NCBI GenBank assembly: GCA_016779565.1
Contig: JADHNJ010000006.1
Coordinates: 1-64,000, forward strand
DNA length: 64,000 nucleotides
Reading direction: 5' to 3'
Origin: Pseudomonadales bacterium
GTDB taxonomy: Bacteria > Pseudomonadota > Gammaproteobacteria > Pseudomonadales > Azotimanducaceae
The notes below the pieces were generated by a model. That model did not search any database, was not told the DNA's origin, and saw nothing but the letters and a program-made list of their open reading frames with translations. The position numbers and the translations under genes were made by a program. Shown here one piece after another: positions 45,276-53,719 of this stretch. The first letter of the stretch is position 1, and each line of letters starts with the position of its first letter.

Positions 45276-45839
45276 TTAATCTGTCAAAGTCTCGGAAAAG
45301 GCGCCAACAAATGGCTCGAGTGGGGCAGTTGGTACTCTGGCATCGAAGGTTTCTTCTTTGAAAATTTCAAAGCCTTGGCTTTGATAATTTGTAAGAGCAT
45401 TAGGATGATCCATTGAACACGTATGCAGCCAAACACGGTCGGTCACAAGCTCAAAGCCGAGCCTGATGGCATCCTGCAGGAAAGGTTTGCCAAGCCCTTT
45501 GCCAATCCAGTCCGGCATTAATCCAAAAAGACAGATTTCGGCGCTGCTATGGTTCTCCCGTCGAATTTCAAAATATCCGATAGGATTCCCTTGATGAAAA
45601 GCAACCCAAAAATGGGTGTCTTTTTGCGAAACATGATGCCGCCATTCCTCTAAGGACCAGGCCAATTTCTCATACCAACGCCAGGGCGCGCCTACGGTGG
45701 CATACAGAAAACGACAAAAATTCGGGTCGGGATTCGCCAAATAGGATAACTCATAGGGCTTGGAAGCCGCTTGTTCGTCGAGCGGATGTAAACGCTGAAG
45801 GTGCCAAACGTGAATATTTTCGACAGACCAATTCACCAA
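45276..45839 (-). CDS. GNAT-family N-acetyltransferase
   Basis: 187-residue acetyl-CoA-dependent acetyltransferase. FGLMPDWIGKGLGKPFLQDAI (about 106-126) contains the acetyl-CoA pyrophosphate loop (Q/R-x-x-G-x-G/A; here IGKGLG), and VWLHTCSMDHPNALTNYQSQGF (about 134-155) is motif B. FEIRRENHSSAEICLF precedes. The acceptor amine is unknown. It is the last gene of a minus-strand operon, starting 3 bases after the halohydrin dehalogenase stop. Confidence 0.85.
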   Translation of the reverse strand: MVNWSVENIHVWHLQRLHPLDEQAASKPYELSYLANPDPNFCRFLYATVGAPWRWYEKLAWSLEEWRHHVSQKDTHFWVAFHQGNPIGYFEIRRENHSSAEICLFGLMPDWIGKGLGKPFLQDAIRLGFELVTDRVWLHTCSMDHPNALTNYQSQGFEIFKEETFDARVPTAPLEPFVGAFSETLTD

Positions 45840-45842
45840 TCA

Positions 45843-46523
45843 TCAGGCATTGACTGCCCAGCCTCCAGAGAACGGGAAAATTTGACCCACAAAGAAGTCG
45901 CTGTTGTCAGAAGCAAGGAATAATGCAAATTCCGCCTGCTCATCGGGTCGGGCAACCCGTCTAATTGGCACTTGGCGCGCCAAGTGTTTTTGAAACCGCT
46001 CTGACTGCACCAGCGTCTCGGGATAGTACACAGGATTGCTGACATAGTTTTGCGCGATAGCATTAATTTGAACATTATCTGCCGCATATTCGAGGCCAGC
46101 TGCCTTAATCCAAGCATTTTGAGCGCCCCGGGCCGCACAATAAGCGGCTGACCCAGGCAATCCCTTTAAAGGCGCTGCGCTTGTAATGGCGATAATTTTG
46201 CCGTGTCCTCTCGCGGCCATGCGCGGGGCAAAGGTCCTTGTGAGCGCCATTAAAGGATGGACCATGACATCGAATAGGCCTTGCCAGTCAGTATCTGAAA
46301 TATCAGCAATCGAACCATTACACGGCGGGTGGGCCAAGTTTGCGACGATCACATCAAATTCTTTGTCTTGCGGCGGGTATGAGGCAAAAGCCTTGCCATG
46401 CGGAACAATACCAGGTATCGCTGTGACGATCGCCCCCTCTGCTTGAAATAACGCTGTAATCGCTGGGCCCATATAGTCGTCACTTTGGGTGATTAAAATC
46501 GTTTTATTTTCGAGTCGTTTCAT
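45843..46523 (-). CDS. Halohydrin (haloalcohol) dehalogenase-like SDR-fold protein
   Basis: 226-residue Rossmann-fold protein close to short-chain dehydrogenases but lacking TGxxxGxG and YxxxK. Instead it has T12-x4-Y17-x-G19 near the N-terminus and S115-x12-Y128-x3-R132, the two motifs that define halohydrin dehalogenases (Ser-Tyr-Arg triad, nucleotide site replaced by a halide pocket). NYVSNPVYYP (about 156-165) and FFVGQIFPFSGGW near the C-terminus also fit HheA/HheE-like enzymes. These convert vicinal haloalcohols to epoxides and open epoxides with nucleophiles. It lies between DUF2237 (2-base gap) and GNAT (3-base gap) genes. The substrate is unknown. Confidence 0.8.
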   Translation of the reverse strand: MKRLENKTILITQSDDYMGPAITALFQAEGAIVTAIPGIVPHGKAFASYPPQDKEFDVIVANLAHPPCNGSIADISDTDWQGLFDVMVHPLMALTRTFAPRMAARGHGKIIAITSAAPLKGLPGSAAYCAARGAQNAWIKAAGLEYAADNVQINAIAQNYVSNPVYYPETLVQSERFQKHLARQVPIRRVARPDEQAEFALFLASDNSDFFVGQIFPFSGGWAVNA

Positions 46524-46525
46524 AG

Positions 46526-46915
46526 TTAGTTCACGATCACAGCATGTTCGAGTAAGTATTCTAAGGGCACGATTTCAAGCGCTGCTTGATGAGTGCTAGC
46601 GAGATTGACCTTAGGGGGTACACCTGCTTCGTAAGCCTCAAGCCACCGACCCGCACATAGGCACCACGCATCAAACGGTTTTAGTCCCGCGAATCCAAAA
46701 TTGGGTTGAGGGGTTATGAGGTCGTTGCCTCTTGATTTAGAAAACGACAAAAATAATTCAGTGAGCTCGACGCAGACGGTATGCGATCCGGTGTCTTGTT
46801 GACAGGTATTGCAACAGCCATCTCGAAAAAATCCTGTCATGGGCGCCAGACTACAAGGCAAAAGAGGCTCTCCTAACACGTTAATTGAGGGAGCAATTTT
46901 TAAACGATCATTCAT
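46526..46915 (-). CDS. DUF2237 family protein
   Basis: 129-residue cysteine-rich protein of the DUF2237 family. NVLGEPLLPCSLAPMTGFFRDGCCNTCQQDTGSHTVCVEL (the CCNT plus SHTVC core, about 13-52), FSKSRGND and FDAWCLCAGRWLEAYEAGVPPKV (about 80-102) are the conserved parts; Cys clusters suggest metal or redox use. The function is not known. It overlaps the upstream cupin gene by 8 bases and is 2 bases ahead of the halohydrin-dehalogenase-like gene. Confidence 0.88.
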   Translation of the reverse strand: MNDRLKIAPSINVLGEPLLPCSLAPMTGFFRDGCCNTCQQDTGSHTVCVELTELFLSFSKSRGNDLITPQPNFGFAGLKPFDAWCLCAGRWLEAYEAGVPPKVNLASTHQAALEIVPLEYLLEHAVIVN

Positions 46916-47429
46916 CAGAGGTGTGCGCTCTTGGGTTGTTCAAAGTAGGGTTGGCGTTGAAAAGATGCTTTTTGGATACAGCAGATCGATCCCCATGGAT
47001 ACGATATTGCCGTAGGTCAAGGTCCGGATAATCACAAATATCAATTTCAGGACGCGTACCTGCAACGAGGTAAACAAGATCCTCTTCATAAGGGTTATAA
47101 AGGCTATGCGGCGCAGATTGTTTTTTGAACCCCATGAAATCTCCGGGACCAACTGTCTCATAGTCTGTGCCGATTCTCGCTTCGCCATGCCCCGATAGGA
47201 TAAAGAGAAACTCTTCGTCTTCTAAGTGTGTATGAAACTCCGTTGAATAGTCTCCGGGCTTTAAGGTCACCAAGCTCGCACCCAGAGTAGACAAGCCCGC
47301 TGCGTCAGAAAGAGATTTGGTGTATCGAACAGCTTTTGGATTGTGCTGATGAACATGTCGAGCCCACGGCATTTCGGCGATATCGGTTTGTCGATGTAAT
47401 GCTGGTTTCGGCCCCGATTGCTCGGTCAT
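46908..47429 (-). CDS. Cupin-domain protein
   Basis: 173-residue single-domain cupin. HTHLEDEEFLFILSGHGEARIG (about 66-87) holds the two His and Glu of metal motif 1, and PGDFMGFKKQSAPHSLYNP (about 94-112) the His of motif 2. These could coordinate iron or another metal. The ribosome binding site GAGG lies 6 bases before the ATG. It starts 2 bases after the rhlB stop. Cupins with such short forms include sugar isomerases, dioxygenases and sensor domains; function unknown. Confidence 0.85.
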   Translation of the reverse strand: MTEQSGPKPALHRQTDIAEMPWARHVHQHNPKAVRYTKSLSDAAGLSTLGASLVTLKPGDYSTEFHTHLEDEEFLFILSGHGEARIGTDYETVGPGDFMGFKKQSAPHSLYNPYEEDLVYLVAGTRPEIDICDYPDLDLRQYRIHGDRSAVSKKHLFNANPTLNNPRAHTSDE

Positions 47430-47431
47430 GG

Positions 47432-48820
47432 TTATCCTCTTCTGCGGCTTTTCTTTTTTGGCTCGGGTTGGATCAAGTCGTTAGCTCGCCTTGGCCGAGT
47501 TGGTGGGGCCAGTTTGACGAGCAAATCGTCAGGGGGATAAGTAAATTTGAGTGCCTCTCCCAAAAGCGTTTCGATACTAGGCATCATGAACGCATCGCTT
47601 TCACAGACTAAACTGATAGAGATACCCTTAGCGCCTGCGCGCCCGGTCCTGCCAATTCTATGGACATAGTCTTCCGGGTCTTCCGGCAGATTATAGTTCA
47701 CCACATGACTGATGTTATCTACATGGATGCCTCGACCTGCAACGTCAGTGGCGACCAGCACTTGAATATGGCCCTCTTTAAACTCGTCCAACGTTTTGAT
47801 GCGCTTACGTTGGGCAACCTCTCCTGTGAGGAGCCCCGTTTTAAAGCCTTGTCGATAGAGTTTTTCCTCGAGGCGTCGGGTTTCATCTCTCCGATTGACA
47901 AAAATAATGACTTTGCTGTCAGTTTGTTGCGCCAGTAAATTGCAAAGCACCGTGAGTTTTTCGTTCTCTGATGTGAAATAAATCAGCTGCTCGACGCTAT
48001 CCACAGCAACTTGCTCGGGCTCGATTTCAATTCGAACAGGGTCTAATGTCCAGGATTTCGCCAGCCTCTTAATGTCTTCACTAAAAGTTGCACTGTAGAG
48101 CTGGGTTTGCCGTTTGTCTTTTTTGGGTGTTCTTTGAACGATGGCTTTGACGTCGGGGATGAACCCCATGTTCAGCATGCGGTCTGCCTCATCAATGACG
48201 AGCATCTCCACTTGCGAAAGGTTAATGACATTCGATCTACAAAAGTCCAGGAGTCGGCCTGGTGTCGCCACAATGACTTCGACCGGTTTTTCTAATTGCT
48301 TTTTTTGTTTTTCATAGTCAATGCCGCCAACTACGGCGAGAACCCGTACCTTGCTGAATTCAGTAAGGAGCGCGGCGTCGGATGCAATTTGCATCACAAG
48401 TTCTCGCGTGGGTGCGATGATCAGCGCAAAAGGCGTACCCGGTGGCCTAGGGGCTAGCTCTGGGTTTTCCAGTTGGTAGGTAATGATCGAAATCAAAAAT
48501 GCAGCGGTTTTTCCGGTGCCCGTTTGTGCCTGCGCGATAATATCTTCGCCGTCCAAGCTATGAGGCAAGACTGCTTTCTGGATCGGTGTGCAATTCGAGA
48601 ATTCGAGTTTTCGGATAGCTAAATTTAAAGGCTCGGGTAGATCTAGCTCAACGAAGTCAGCACCGAGTGGCGCCAATTCCGGTGGAGTCTTAACTGAAGG
48701 GCGCTTATTTTTGGAAGACTTCTGAGCAGTAGGCTCGGTCTTGTTGGCTTTGGTCGGCGATTGGGTAGGCTGGGTAACGGACGACTTTTTCTTGGTGAAC
48801 AAGGATTTCAGAATATTCAT
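47432..48820 (-). CDS. rhlB: DEAD-box RNA helicase (RhlB-like)
   Basis: ATP-dependent RNA helicase of 462 residues. A basic, low-complexity N-terminal tail (1-45) is followed by the Q motif (FSNCTPIQ), AQTGTGKTAAF, VIDEADRMLNMGFIPD, SATFS, and HRIGRTGRAG. The order and spacing fit the RhlB group, which unwinds RNA in the degradosome. The symbol rests on similarity to RhlB; another DEAD-box paralogue is possible. It is the first gene of a minus-strand set rhlB-cupin-DUF2237-HHDH-GNAT with gaps of 3 bases or less. Confidence 0.85.
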   Translation of the reverse strand: MNILKSLFTKKKSSVTQPTQSPTKANKTEPTAQKSSKNKRPSVKTPPELAPLGADFVELDLPEPLNLAIRKLEFSNCTPIQKAVLPHSLDGEDIIAQAQTGTGKTAAFLISIITYQLENPELAPRPPGTPFALIIAPTRELVMQIASDAALLTEFSKVRVLAVVGGIDYEKQKKQLEKPVEVIVATPGRLLDFCRSNVINLSQVEMLVIDEADRMLNMGFIPDVKAIVQRTPKKDKRQTQLYSATFSEDIKRLAKSWTLDPVRIEIEPEQVAVDSVEQLIYFTSENEKLTVLCNLLAQQTDSKVIIFVNRRDETRRLEEKLYRQGFKTGLLTGEVAQRKRIKTLDEFKEGHIQVLVATDVAGRGIHVDNISHVVNYNLPEDPEDYVHRIGRTGRAGAKGISISLVCESDAFMMPSIETLLGEALKFTYPPDDLLVKLAPPTRPRRANDLIQPEPKKKSRRRG

Positions 48821-48897
48821 GTGATTTCGATGCGGCAGAGAAAAGGCATTTCAGCTAGCGTTAGGTCTTTCATAAAAGATTGTAGCTTTTGGTTAGG

Positions 48898-50109
48898 TTA
48901 AGAGGGTTTTGGCTGCTCGCTGGCTTTAAATATGCAGCACACGAGTACGTCCAAAGCTTGGTCGAGCGCCATCATATCAGGAAAGCTCGGTGCAATTCTT
49001 ATATTCTTATCGTCGGGGTCGTTCCCGTAGGGAAAGGTTGCACCTGCGGGGGTGAGGGTGACGCCAACGGCGTTAGCCAGTGCAACAACGCTTTTGGCGC
49101 TCGCGCGAGTCAAATCTAAAGAAACAAAGTAGCCACCGACCGGTTGGCTAAACGTTGCCAAACCAGCCTCTGCTAAAGGTTGGAGTTTCTCGTGTACCCT
49201 TGCGAATTTGGGCGCCAAGATTGCTTGATGGGCCATCATATGCTTAGCCAAGGTTTCAGCGTCTTTGAGGAATCGGGCATGCCTGAGTTGATTAACTTTA
49301 TCAAAGCCAATCATCTGAGGTGCCAAAAATGCCTCAAATGCCTTTAGTTGGGTTTGGCTCAAGCCGCAAAATGCCAGTCCCGCGCCTGAAAACGTGATTT
49401 TGGAGGTCGATGCAAATAGGGCCATCGAGTGCGCCGTTCCAGCTTGAACGGCGCTTTTTAAGAGGTTGGCCAGAGGTTGGGTTTGCGCCACCAAATCATG
49501 AACGGCGTAGGCGTTGTCCCACATGACAACAAATTCTTGCTGACAACGGTTCGGTAGTTCGGCTAAGCGTTGTACGGTCTCATTGCTGTAAGTATGCCCT
49601 GTAGGGTTGCTGTGCTTCGGTACGCACCAGATGCCGCGAAGCGCGGGATCAGCGTCTAGGAGGGCTTCAATCCGATCCATGTCCGGTCCTTGATCATTAA
49701 ATCCTACGGTAACCATGTCAATGTCAAGGTGTTCACAGATTGTAAAATGGCGGTCATAGCCTGGAACAACACATAAAAATTTAGGCCTGGTATTTGGATC
49801 CTGCTGCCGCCAAATCTGACGCCGCCATAGCAGAAACTGATACATCAGGGTCAAACTGCTATTCCCGCCGGCGAGGACGTTTTGAGCATCAACGTCTAAT
49901 AGTCGGGCTCCGAGTTTTCTGGCTTCATCGATACCTAAAATACCCCCATAGTTTCGGGTGTCGGTGCCATCTTCCGCAAAAAAGTTGCCAGCGATGGTCT
50001 GGTCCATCGCCTCGCTCAGAGCCAATTGTTCTGGGCAAGGCTTGCCTCGCGTGAGGTCAAGTTTGAGACCGGCTTTTAGGTATTGTTCGTAGATTGCGTC
50101 AGTGTCCAT
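48898..50109 (-). CDS. Aminotransferase class I (type Ic aspartate aminotransferase-like)
   Basis: 403-residue PLP aminotransferase, fold type I. DLTRGKPCPEQLALSEAM near the start, GGNSSLTLMYQFLLW (about 81-95), VPKHSNPTGHTYSNETVQRLAEL (about 165-187), WDNAYAVHDL with PLP-binding Asp and Tyr, and the Schiff-base Lys in STSKITFSGAG (about 240) fit the group once called MocR-type or aspartate aminotransferase Ic. It converts aspartate or a related amino acid to an oxo acid. The next gene, argC, is 15 bases away. Confidence 0.85.
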   Translation of the reverse strand: MDTDAIYEQYLKAGLKLDLTRGKPCPEQLALSEAMDQTIAGNFFAEDGTDTRNYGGILGIDEARKLGARLLDVDAQNVLAGGNSSLTLMYQFLLWRRQIWRQQDPNTRPKFLCVVPGYDRHFTICEHLDIDMVTVGFNDQGPDMDRIEALLDADPALRGIWCVPKHSNPTGHTYSNETVQRLAELPNRCQQEFVVMWDNAYAVHDLVAQTQPLANLLKSAVQAGTAHSMALFASTSKITFSGAGLAFCGLSQTQLKAFEAFLAPQMIGFDKVNQLRHARFLKDAETLAKHMMAHQAILAPKFARVHEKLQPLAEAGLATFSQPVGGYFVSLDLTRASAKSVVALANAVGVTLTPAGATFPYGNDPDDKNIRIAPSFPDMMALDQALDVLVCCIFKASEQPKPS

Positions 50110-50124
50110 GTCGTGCCAAATGTC

Positions 50125-51063
50125 CTAATTTTGCGAGAGTTCAAGGCCTGTGTGTTCGTTCAGGCCTAACATTAGATTGAGATTCTGAACTGCAGCACCA
50201 GATGCACCTTTGCCCAGATTGTCTAGCCGTGCGATGAGCAGCAGCTGCTCATCGTGACCGAACACAAAAAGATCTACCCGGTTTGTATGGTTTGCGCCCT
50301 CGGGATCGAGAAAATTGCCGACTAAGGCACCTTCTGGATTCGCCTCATGAACACAGATATTGGGCTCGCCCTTAAAGTATTGGCGCCATAACTCAGCAAT
50401 TGCCTCGGGACTGGTTGGTTTCGTGAGTTGCGTTGAATTGAGCCCAACTTCTACCAGCATCCCCTGATAAAAATTGCCTACGTGAGGTAAAAATACAGGG
50501 TTTTTAGACAGCCCAGTGTAGGTTCGCATTTCTGGCAGATGCTTATGTTCAAGCTTGAGCGCGTAGGGCCAAGCAGCAGGTTGCGATTTAGACTGGTAGT
50601 CGGTAATCATCGATTTCCCACCCCCCGAATACCCGCTTAATGCGCTTATAAAAATGGACTGATCACGGGGCAATAAACCCGCCTCAACGAGGGGCCGCAG
50701 CAGCAGAATGAAGCCTGTAGGATAACAACCGGGGTTACTGACGCGATTGGCCGCCTGAATCTCGCTCCGTTGTGCTGGACTCAGTTCAGGCAAGCCATAA
50801 ACAAAACGCGGGTCTACCCGGTGTGCAGTGCTTGCATCAATGATTTTGGCGTCAGGCCCTAAAGCGAGGGCTGCCTTTGCTGCATCGTCGGGCAGGCATA
50901 ATATTGTGAGATCTGCCGCCGCCATGGCCTCGGCTTTAGCCTGGTCTTGCTTGCGCTCGCTGTCACTCAATTCGATCATGGCAATATCAGACCTGGCCTT
51001 TAATCGCTCTACGATTTGCAAGCCTGTGGTGCCGTTTTGACCGTCGATAAATATTTGATACAT
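50125..51063 (-). CDS. argC: N-acetyl-gamma-glutamyl-phosphate reductase, type 2
   Basis: NADPH-dependent reductase of arginine biosynthesis, 312 residues, the shorter type 2 form. IFIDGQNGTTGLQIVERL (residues 4-21) binds NADP, and the catalytic Cys is in NRVSNPGCYPTGFILLL (about 108-124). SALSGYSGGGKSMITDYQ and LPHVGNFYQGMLVEV follow, with the conserved His near 190-196. No other arg gene is adjacent, so it is dispersed as in many gammaproteobacteria. Confidence 0.95.
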   Translation of the reverse strand: MYQIFIDGQNGTTGLQIVERLKARSDIAMIELSDSERKQDQAKAEAMAAADLTILCLPDDAAKAALALGPDAKIIDASTAHRVDPRFVYGLPELSPAQRSEIQAANRVSNPGCYPTGFILLLRPLVEAGLLPRDQSIFISALSGYSGGGKSMITDYQSKSQPAAWPYALKLEHKHLPEMRTYTGLSKNPVFLPHVGNFYQGMLVEVGLNSTQLTKPTSPEAIAELWRQYFKGEPNICVHEANPEGALVGNFLDPEGANHTNRVDLFVFGHDEQLLLIARLDNLGKGASGAAVQNLNLMLGLNEHTGLELSQN

Positions 51064-51139
51064 AGTCTTTTCCTGCTAGCGGCTGATATTACCACGAGCG
51101 AGTTCAGCGATAGCCGAAATTCGCGCTGAAAGGTTGCCC

Positions 51140-52384
51140 TTAGTGGGATGAAGTGAAATTTTTGAGCATCCGAAAACGCTTAGGGCTGAGTCCGCTAAAA
51201 GTTGGATCCTGTATCCAAGGACTCTGCAAAATGACCCTCAAGTCGACATTGGGGCTCTGATGATCTCTCAAGTAATGTAGAAATTTTAATTGCTTAAAAC
51301 CGTCAAACCACTCGTTGATGGCGCGCCTCAACTGTTCTGGGCTTTTTGTATTTGTTGATAGTTTTAGAAGGATTTCACTGAAGCCCATTGCCTTTAGGAA
51401 TCCGCTCGAAGCGTCGTCTAATTGGGTTTCAATGTCCTCGCCATCCGAGGTCGATTGCATCGCGCTCAGCAGAGATTTCAATCGGTAGAAGTTCGCCGGG
51501 GCATAGTAATAAGGCGCATCCAATGACAGTTGCTGCAGGCTGATAATGGCGGTTCCTGTACCAACAGGCACGCGAGTCGATGGCCTGGCAGACAGCACTA
51601 TCCTTGGCCCAGTCAGGGTTTGAACGCCGCCGACCTTAACGAGTTTGTTGAGTAAATAGAAATCTTCACCTGTGGGTCTCTTTGGAAAACCGCGGACCTG
51701 AGCATAAGCTTTTGCGCGGATTGCGATGAGCGATCCAAGACTATCATGGGCATACGATGATCCAGCCCACGCAAGACCTGCTCGATAATGATGAAGTTTT
51801 AGCTCGTATTTGAGTATCGCGCGTCGAGGCTCAGTTGCTTCGGGTAGTCGATGTCTAAAAGGGTAGACCGAGGCGGCGGACGTTTCGTCAAGTTTGCGGT
51901 TGAAGTAATCAGCGGGTAAACGCGCATCCGCATCCGTGTTGTAGATGATTGGCTTTTGGATTTGTCCTCGACGAATCAGTTTAAGGGCAATATCCGCACC
52001 AATCTTCCTAGCCAGTCCAACGCCCTGTTTGACGGGCAGATATAAGCCCTGCGTGCAACGATTCAGAATCAGTAGATCTGGCAGCGCATCTTGCTGGAAA
52101 TGGCTCCAGTAAGAGCCGGATGTTTTGAGTGCATAGTGCTCATGGAAATAGCTCAGAAGCGCCAAGGTGCGTTGTTCTGGTGCTGGAGCGTTGATCACTA
52201 CGATAATCAAGCAGTTCTTTGATACTTTGGCCCAGCAAGCCTCAAGGTTTCTTGGGTGCTCTGCAAAGGCAGGGATCACCAGCACATGCTGATATTGCTC
52301 AGTGAGCTCGATGTCATCAATATCCCATTCGGCATAGTGCTTAAGATACTGGTCAATGACTTTGTGGTGCTGGTCTTCGAGCAT
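51140..52384 (-). CDS. Family 2-like glycosyltransferase
   Basis: 414-residue soluble protein with a GT-A type nucleotide-sugar fold. VIPAFAEHP (about 52-60) is the N-terminal strand, the metal-binding DxD is in YNTDADARLP (about 147-156), and GEDFYLLNKLVKVGG (about 238-252) with ED is typical of GT2 acceptor motifs. It starts as MLEDQHHK and ends in a long C-terminal helical region of unknown role. No membrane segment. Acceptor and sugar are not identified. It is 4 bases downstream of the miaE stop. Confidence 0.7.
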   Translation of the reverse strand: MLEDQHHKVIDQYLKHYAEWDIDDIELTEQYQHVLVIPAFAEHPRNLEACWAKVSKNCLIIVVINAPAPEQRTLALLSYFHEHYALKTSGSYWSHFQQDALPDLLILNRCTQGLYLPVKQGVGLARKIGADIALKLIRRGQIQKPIIYNTDADARLPADYFNRKLDETSAASVYPFRHRLPEATEPRRAILKYELKLHHYRAGLAWAGSSYAHDSLGSLIAIRAKAYAQVRGFPKRPTGEDFYLLNKLVKVGGVQTLTGPRIVLSARPSTRVPVGTGTAIISLQQLSLDAPYYYAPANFYRLKSLLSAMQSTSDGEDIETQLDDASSGFLKAMGFSEILLKLSTNTKSPEQLRRAINEWFDGFKQLKFLHYLRDHQSPNVDLRVILQSPWIQDPTFSGLSPKRFRMLKNFTSSH

Positions 52385-52388
52385 CCGT

Positions 52389-52958
52389 TTAATGGAGTTT
52401 GGCGTGAATGGGCTGCTGTTCCATGGCTTTTGCTTCTAGGGTAAGCCACTCTTGCAACCGCAGGTCCACTGCTGCTTGATCAAAGTATTCATAAGCAAGA
52501 TCGGTGAAAAGTTGATGATGCTGGGCTTCGCTTTTGGCAAGCGTTTGGTAAAAACGCGCAAGCTTATCGTCTTTAATGTTGGCGCCAATTTCTGCGAATC
52601 GTTCCGCACCTCTTGCCTCTATCACTGCTGCGGAGAGCAGTCGGTCCAGAAGATACTCTGCACTGGGTTTTCTGATATGACGTCGCAAAGAATTGACATA
52701 GAGGTCTTTTTCATCTGCTGCGAGCACTAGACCTCGAGCAACCAATAGCCGATAGACTTGACGAAAATGGTTCAGCTCTTCAAGGGCGAGGTCGATCATA
52801 GCATCGGCTAATTGCGGACGATCTGGATAGTGGGCAACCATAGACATGGCCATCGATGACGCTTTCCGTTCATTCGCAGCGTGGTCCAACAAGAAGGTAT
52901 CGAAATCCGAGAGCACGGCTTGTAACCACTCAGATGGAGAACGCGTGAGAAGTCTCAT
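52389..52958 (-). CDS. miaE: tRNA-(ms2io6A)-hydroxylase MiaE
   Basis: Diiron oxygenase that hydroxylates the isopentenyl group of ms2i6A37 in tRNA. From ATG 52958 it has 189 residues. Iron ligands are Glu in DHAANERKAS (about 24-33), ALEELNHFRQVY (Glu and His, about 58-69) and KSEAQHHQLF (about 145-154), together with IEARGAERF. Its ATG overlaps the esterase TGA by 4 bases (ATGA). A longer reading from 53036 covers part of the esterase gene and is rejected. Confidence 0.93.
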   Translation of the reverse strand: MRLLTRSPSEWLQAVLSDFDTFLLDHAANERKASSMAMSMVAHYPDRPQLADAMIDLALEELNHFRQVYRLLVARGLVLAADEKDLYVNSLRRHIRKPSAEYLLDRLLSAAVIEARGAERFAEIGANIKDDKLARFYQTLAKSEAQHHQLFTDLAYEYFDQAAVDLRLQEWLTLEAKAMEQQPIHAKLH

Positions 52959-53602
52959 AAGGTTCGGCGAATAAATGCAGCTAAATCTTGAAGCTCTTCC
53001 AGACACACTTGATGACCCATGGGGTAGGCATGCCACTCAACATCGCAGGCCAGTCGGGTTAGGTTCTCACGGGCGGTTGCCGCTCGCATAATAGGTATCA
53101 TTGGGTCTCCCTGACCATGAGCAAGAAAGATGGGGATAGCAAGGTTGGCGTCGTGTCTGGCGCGCTCGGTTCCCAGCGGGTCATGCAAGTAGGTGGATAG
53201 CGCAATCACGCCGGCAAGACGCTCGGGGTATCGAAGAGCAGTGTGAAGGGCAATAACGCCGCCCTGGGAGAAGCCTGCTAGAAAAATCCTCTCGCTTCTG
53301 AGGCCAAGCGCCTTTTGAGCATCAATTAAGTCCATCAGGTGATGAGCAGATGCCTCAATATCTTCGTTGCCGGCGGTCTCAGCGTGTGGCTGAAAATCAA
53401 ACCAGGCTCGCATAACCTCGCCGTTGTTTATGCTGACGGGACGCTCTGGAGCATGGGGAAAGACATATCGGATGTTAAGGTCAGACAAACCCAGTTCTGG
53501 TACCACAGGTTCGAAATCGTGACCGTCAGCACCCAACCCGTGAAGCCAGATGATTGCTGCCTCGGCTCGGTGCTCAGGTTCGATGCATATGTGTTCTAAC
53601 AT
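52955..53602 (-). CDS. Carboxylesterase/phospholipase (abhydrolase_2)
   Basis: Alpha/beta-hydrolase of 215 residues from ATG 53602. IIWLHGLGADGHDFEPVVPEL (about 17-37), PHAPERPVSINNGEVMRAWFD (about 49-69), the nucleophile LAGFSQGGVIALHTAL (about 110-125), and HGQGDPMIPI with the Asp near 166 plus His in YPMGHQVCLEEL near 195-206 are those of bacterial carboxylesterases such as EstA/YpfH. It cleaves short-chain esters. In-frame starts at 53617 and 53671 would only lengthen it. It is coupled with miaE. Confidence 0.9.
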   Translation of the reverse strand: MLEHICIEPEHRAEAAIIWLHGLGADGHDFEPVVPELGLSDLNIRYVFPHAPERPVSINNGEVMRAWFDFQPHAETAGNEDIEASAHHLMDLIDAQKALGLRSERIFLAGFSQGGVIALHTALRYPERLAGVIALSTYLHDPLGTERARHDANLAIPIFLAHGQGDPMIPIMRAATARENLTRLACDVEWHAYPMGHQVCLEELQDLAAFIRRTL

Positions 53603-53719
53603 GGTCTGGGCCTCCATATTCTGAATGGGTAAGCATACCTTGGATGTTATAAAGCCTCTATATTTGCTCACGGGAAGTGATTGTGCCTAAATGCAGATAG
53701 TCGAATTTGGAGAATTGCT

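Noticed and set aside
45170-45361. 63-residue plus-strand frame
   Set aside because: It overlaps the end of the GNAT gene on the other strand, has no ribosome binding site and unremarkable composition.
45843-46523. Ordinary SDR oxidoreductase
   Set aside because: Both nucleotide-binding glycines and the catalytic Lys are missing and are replaced by dehalogenase motifs.
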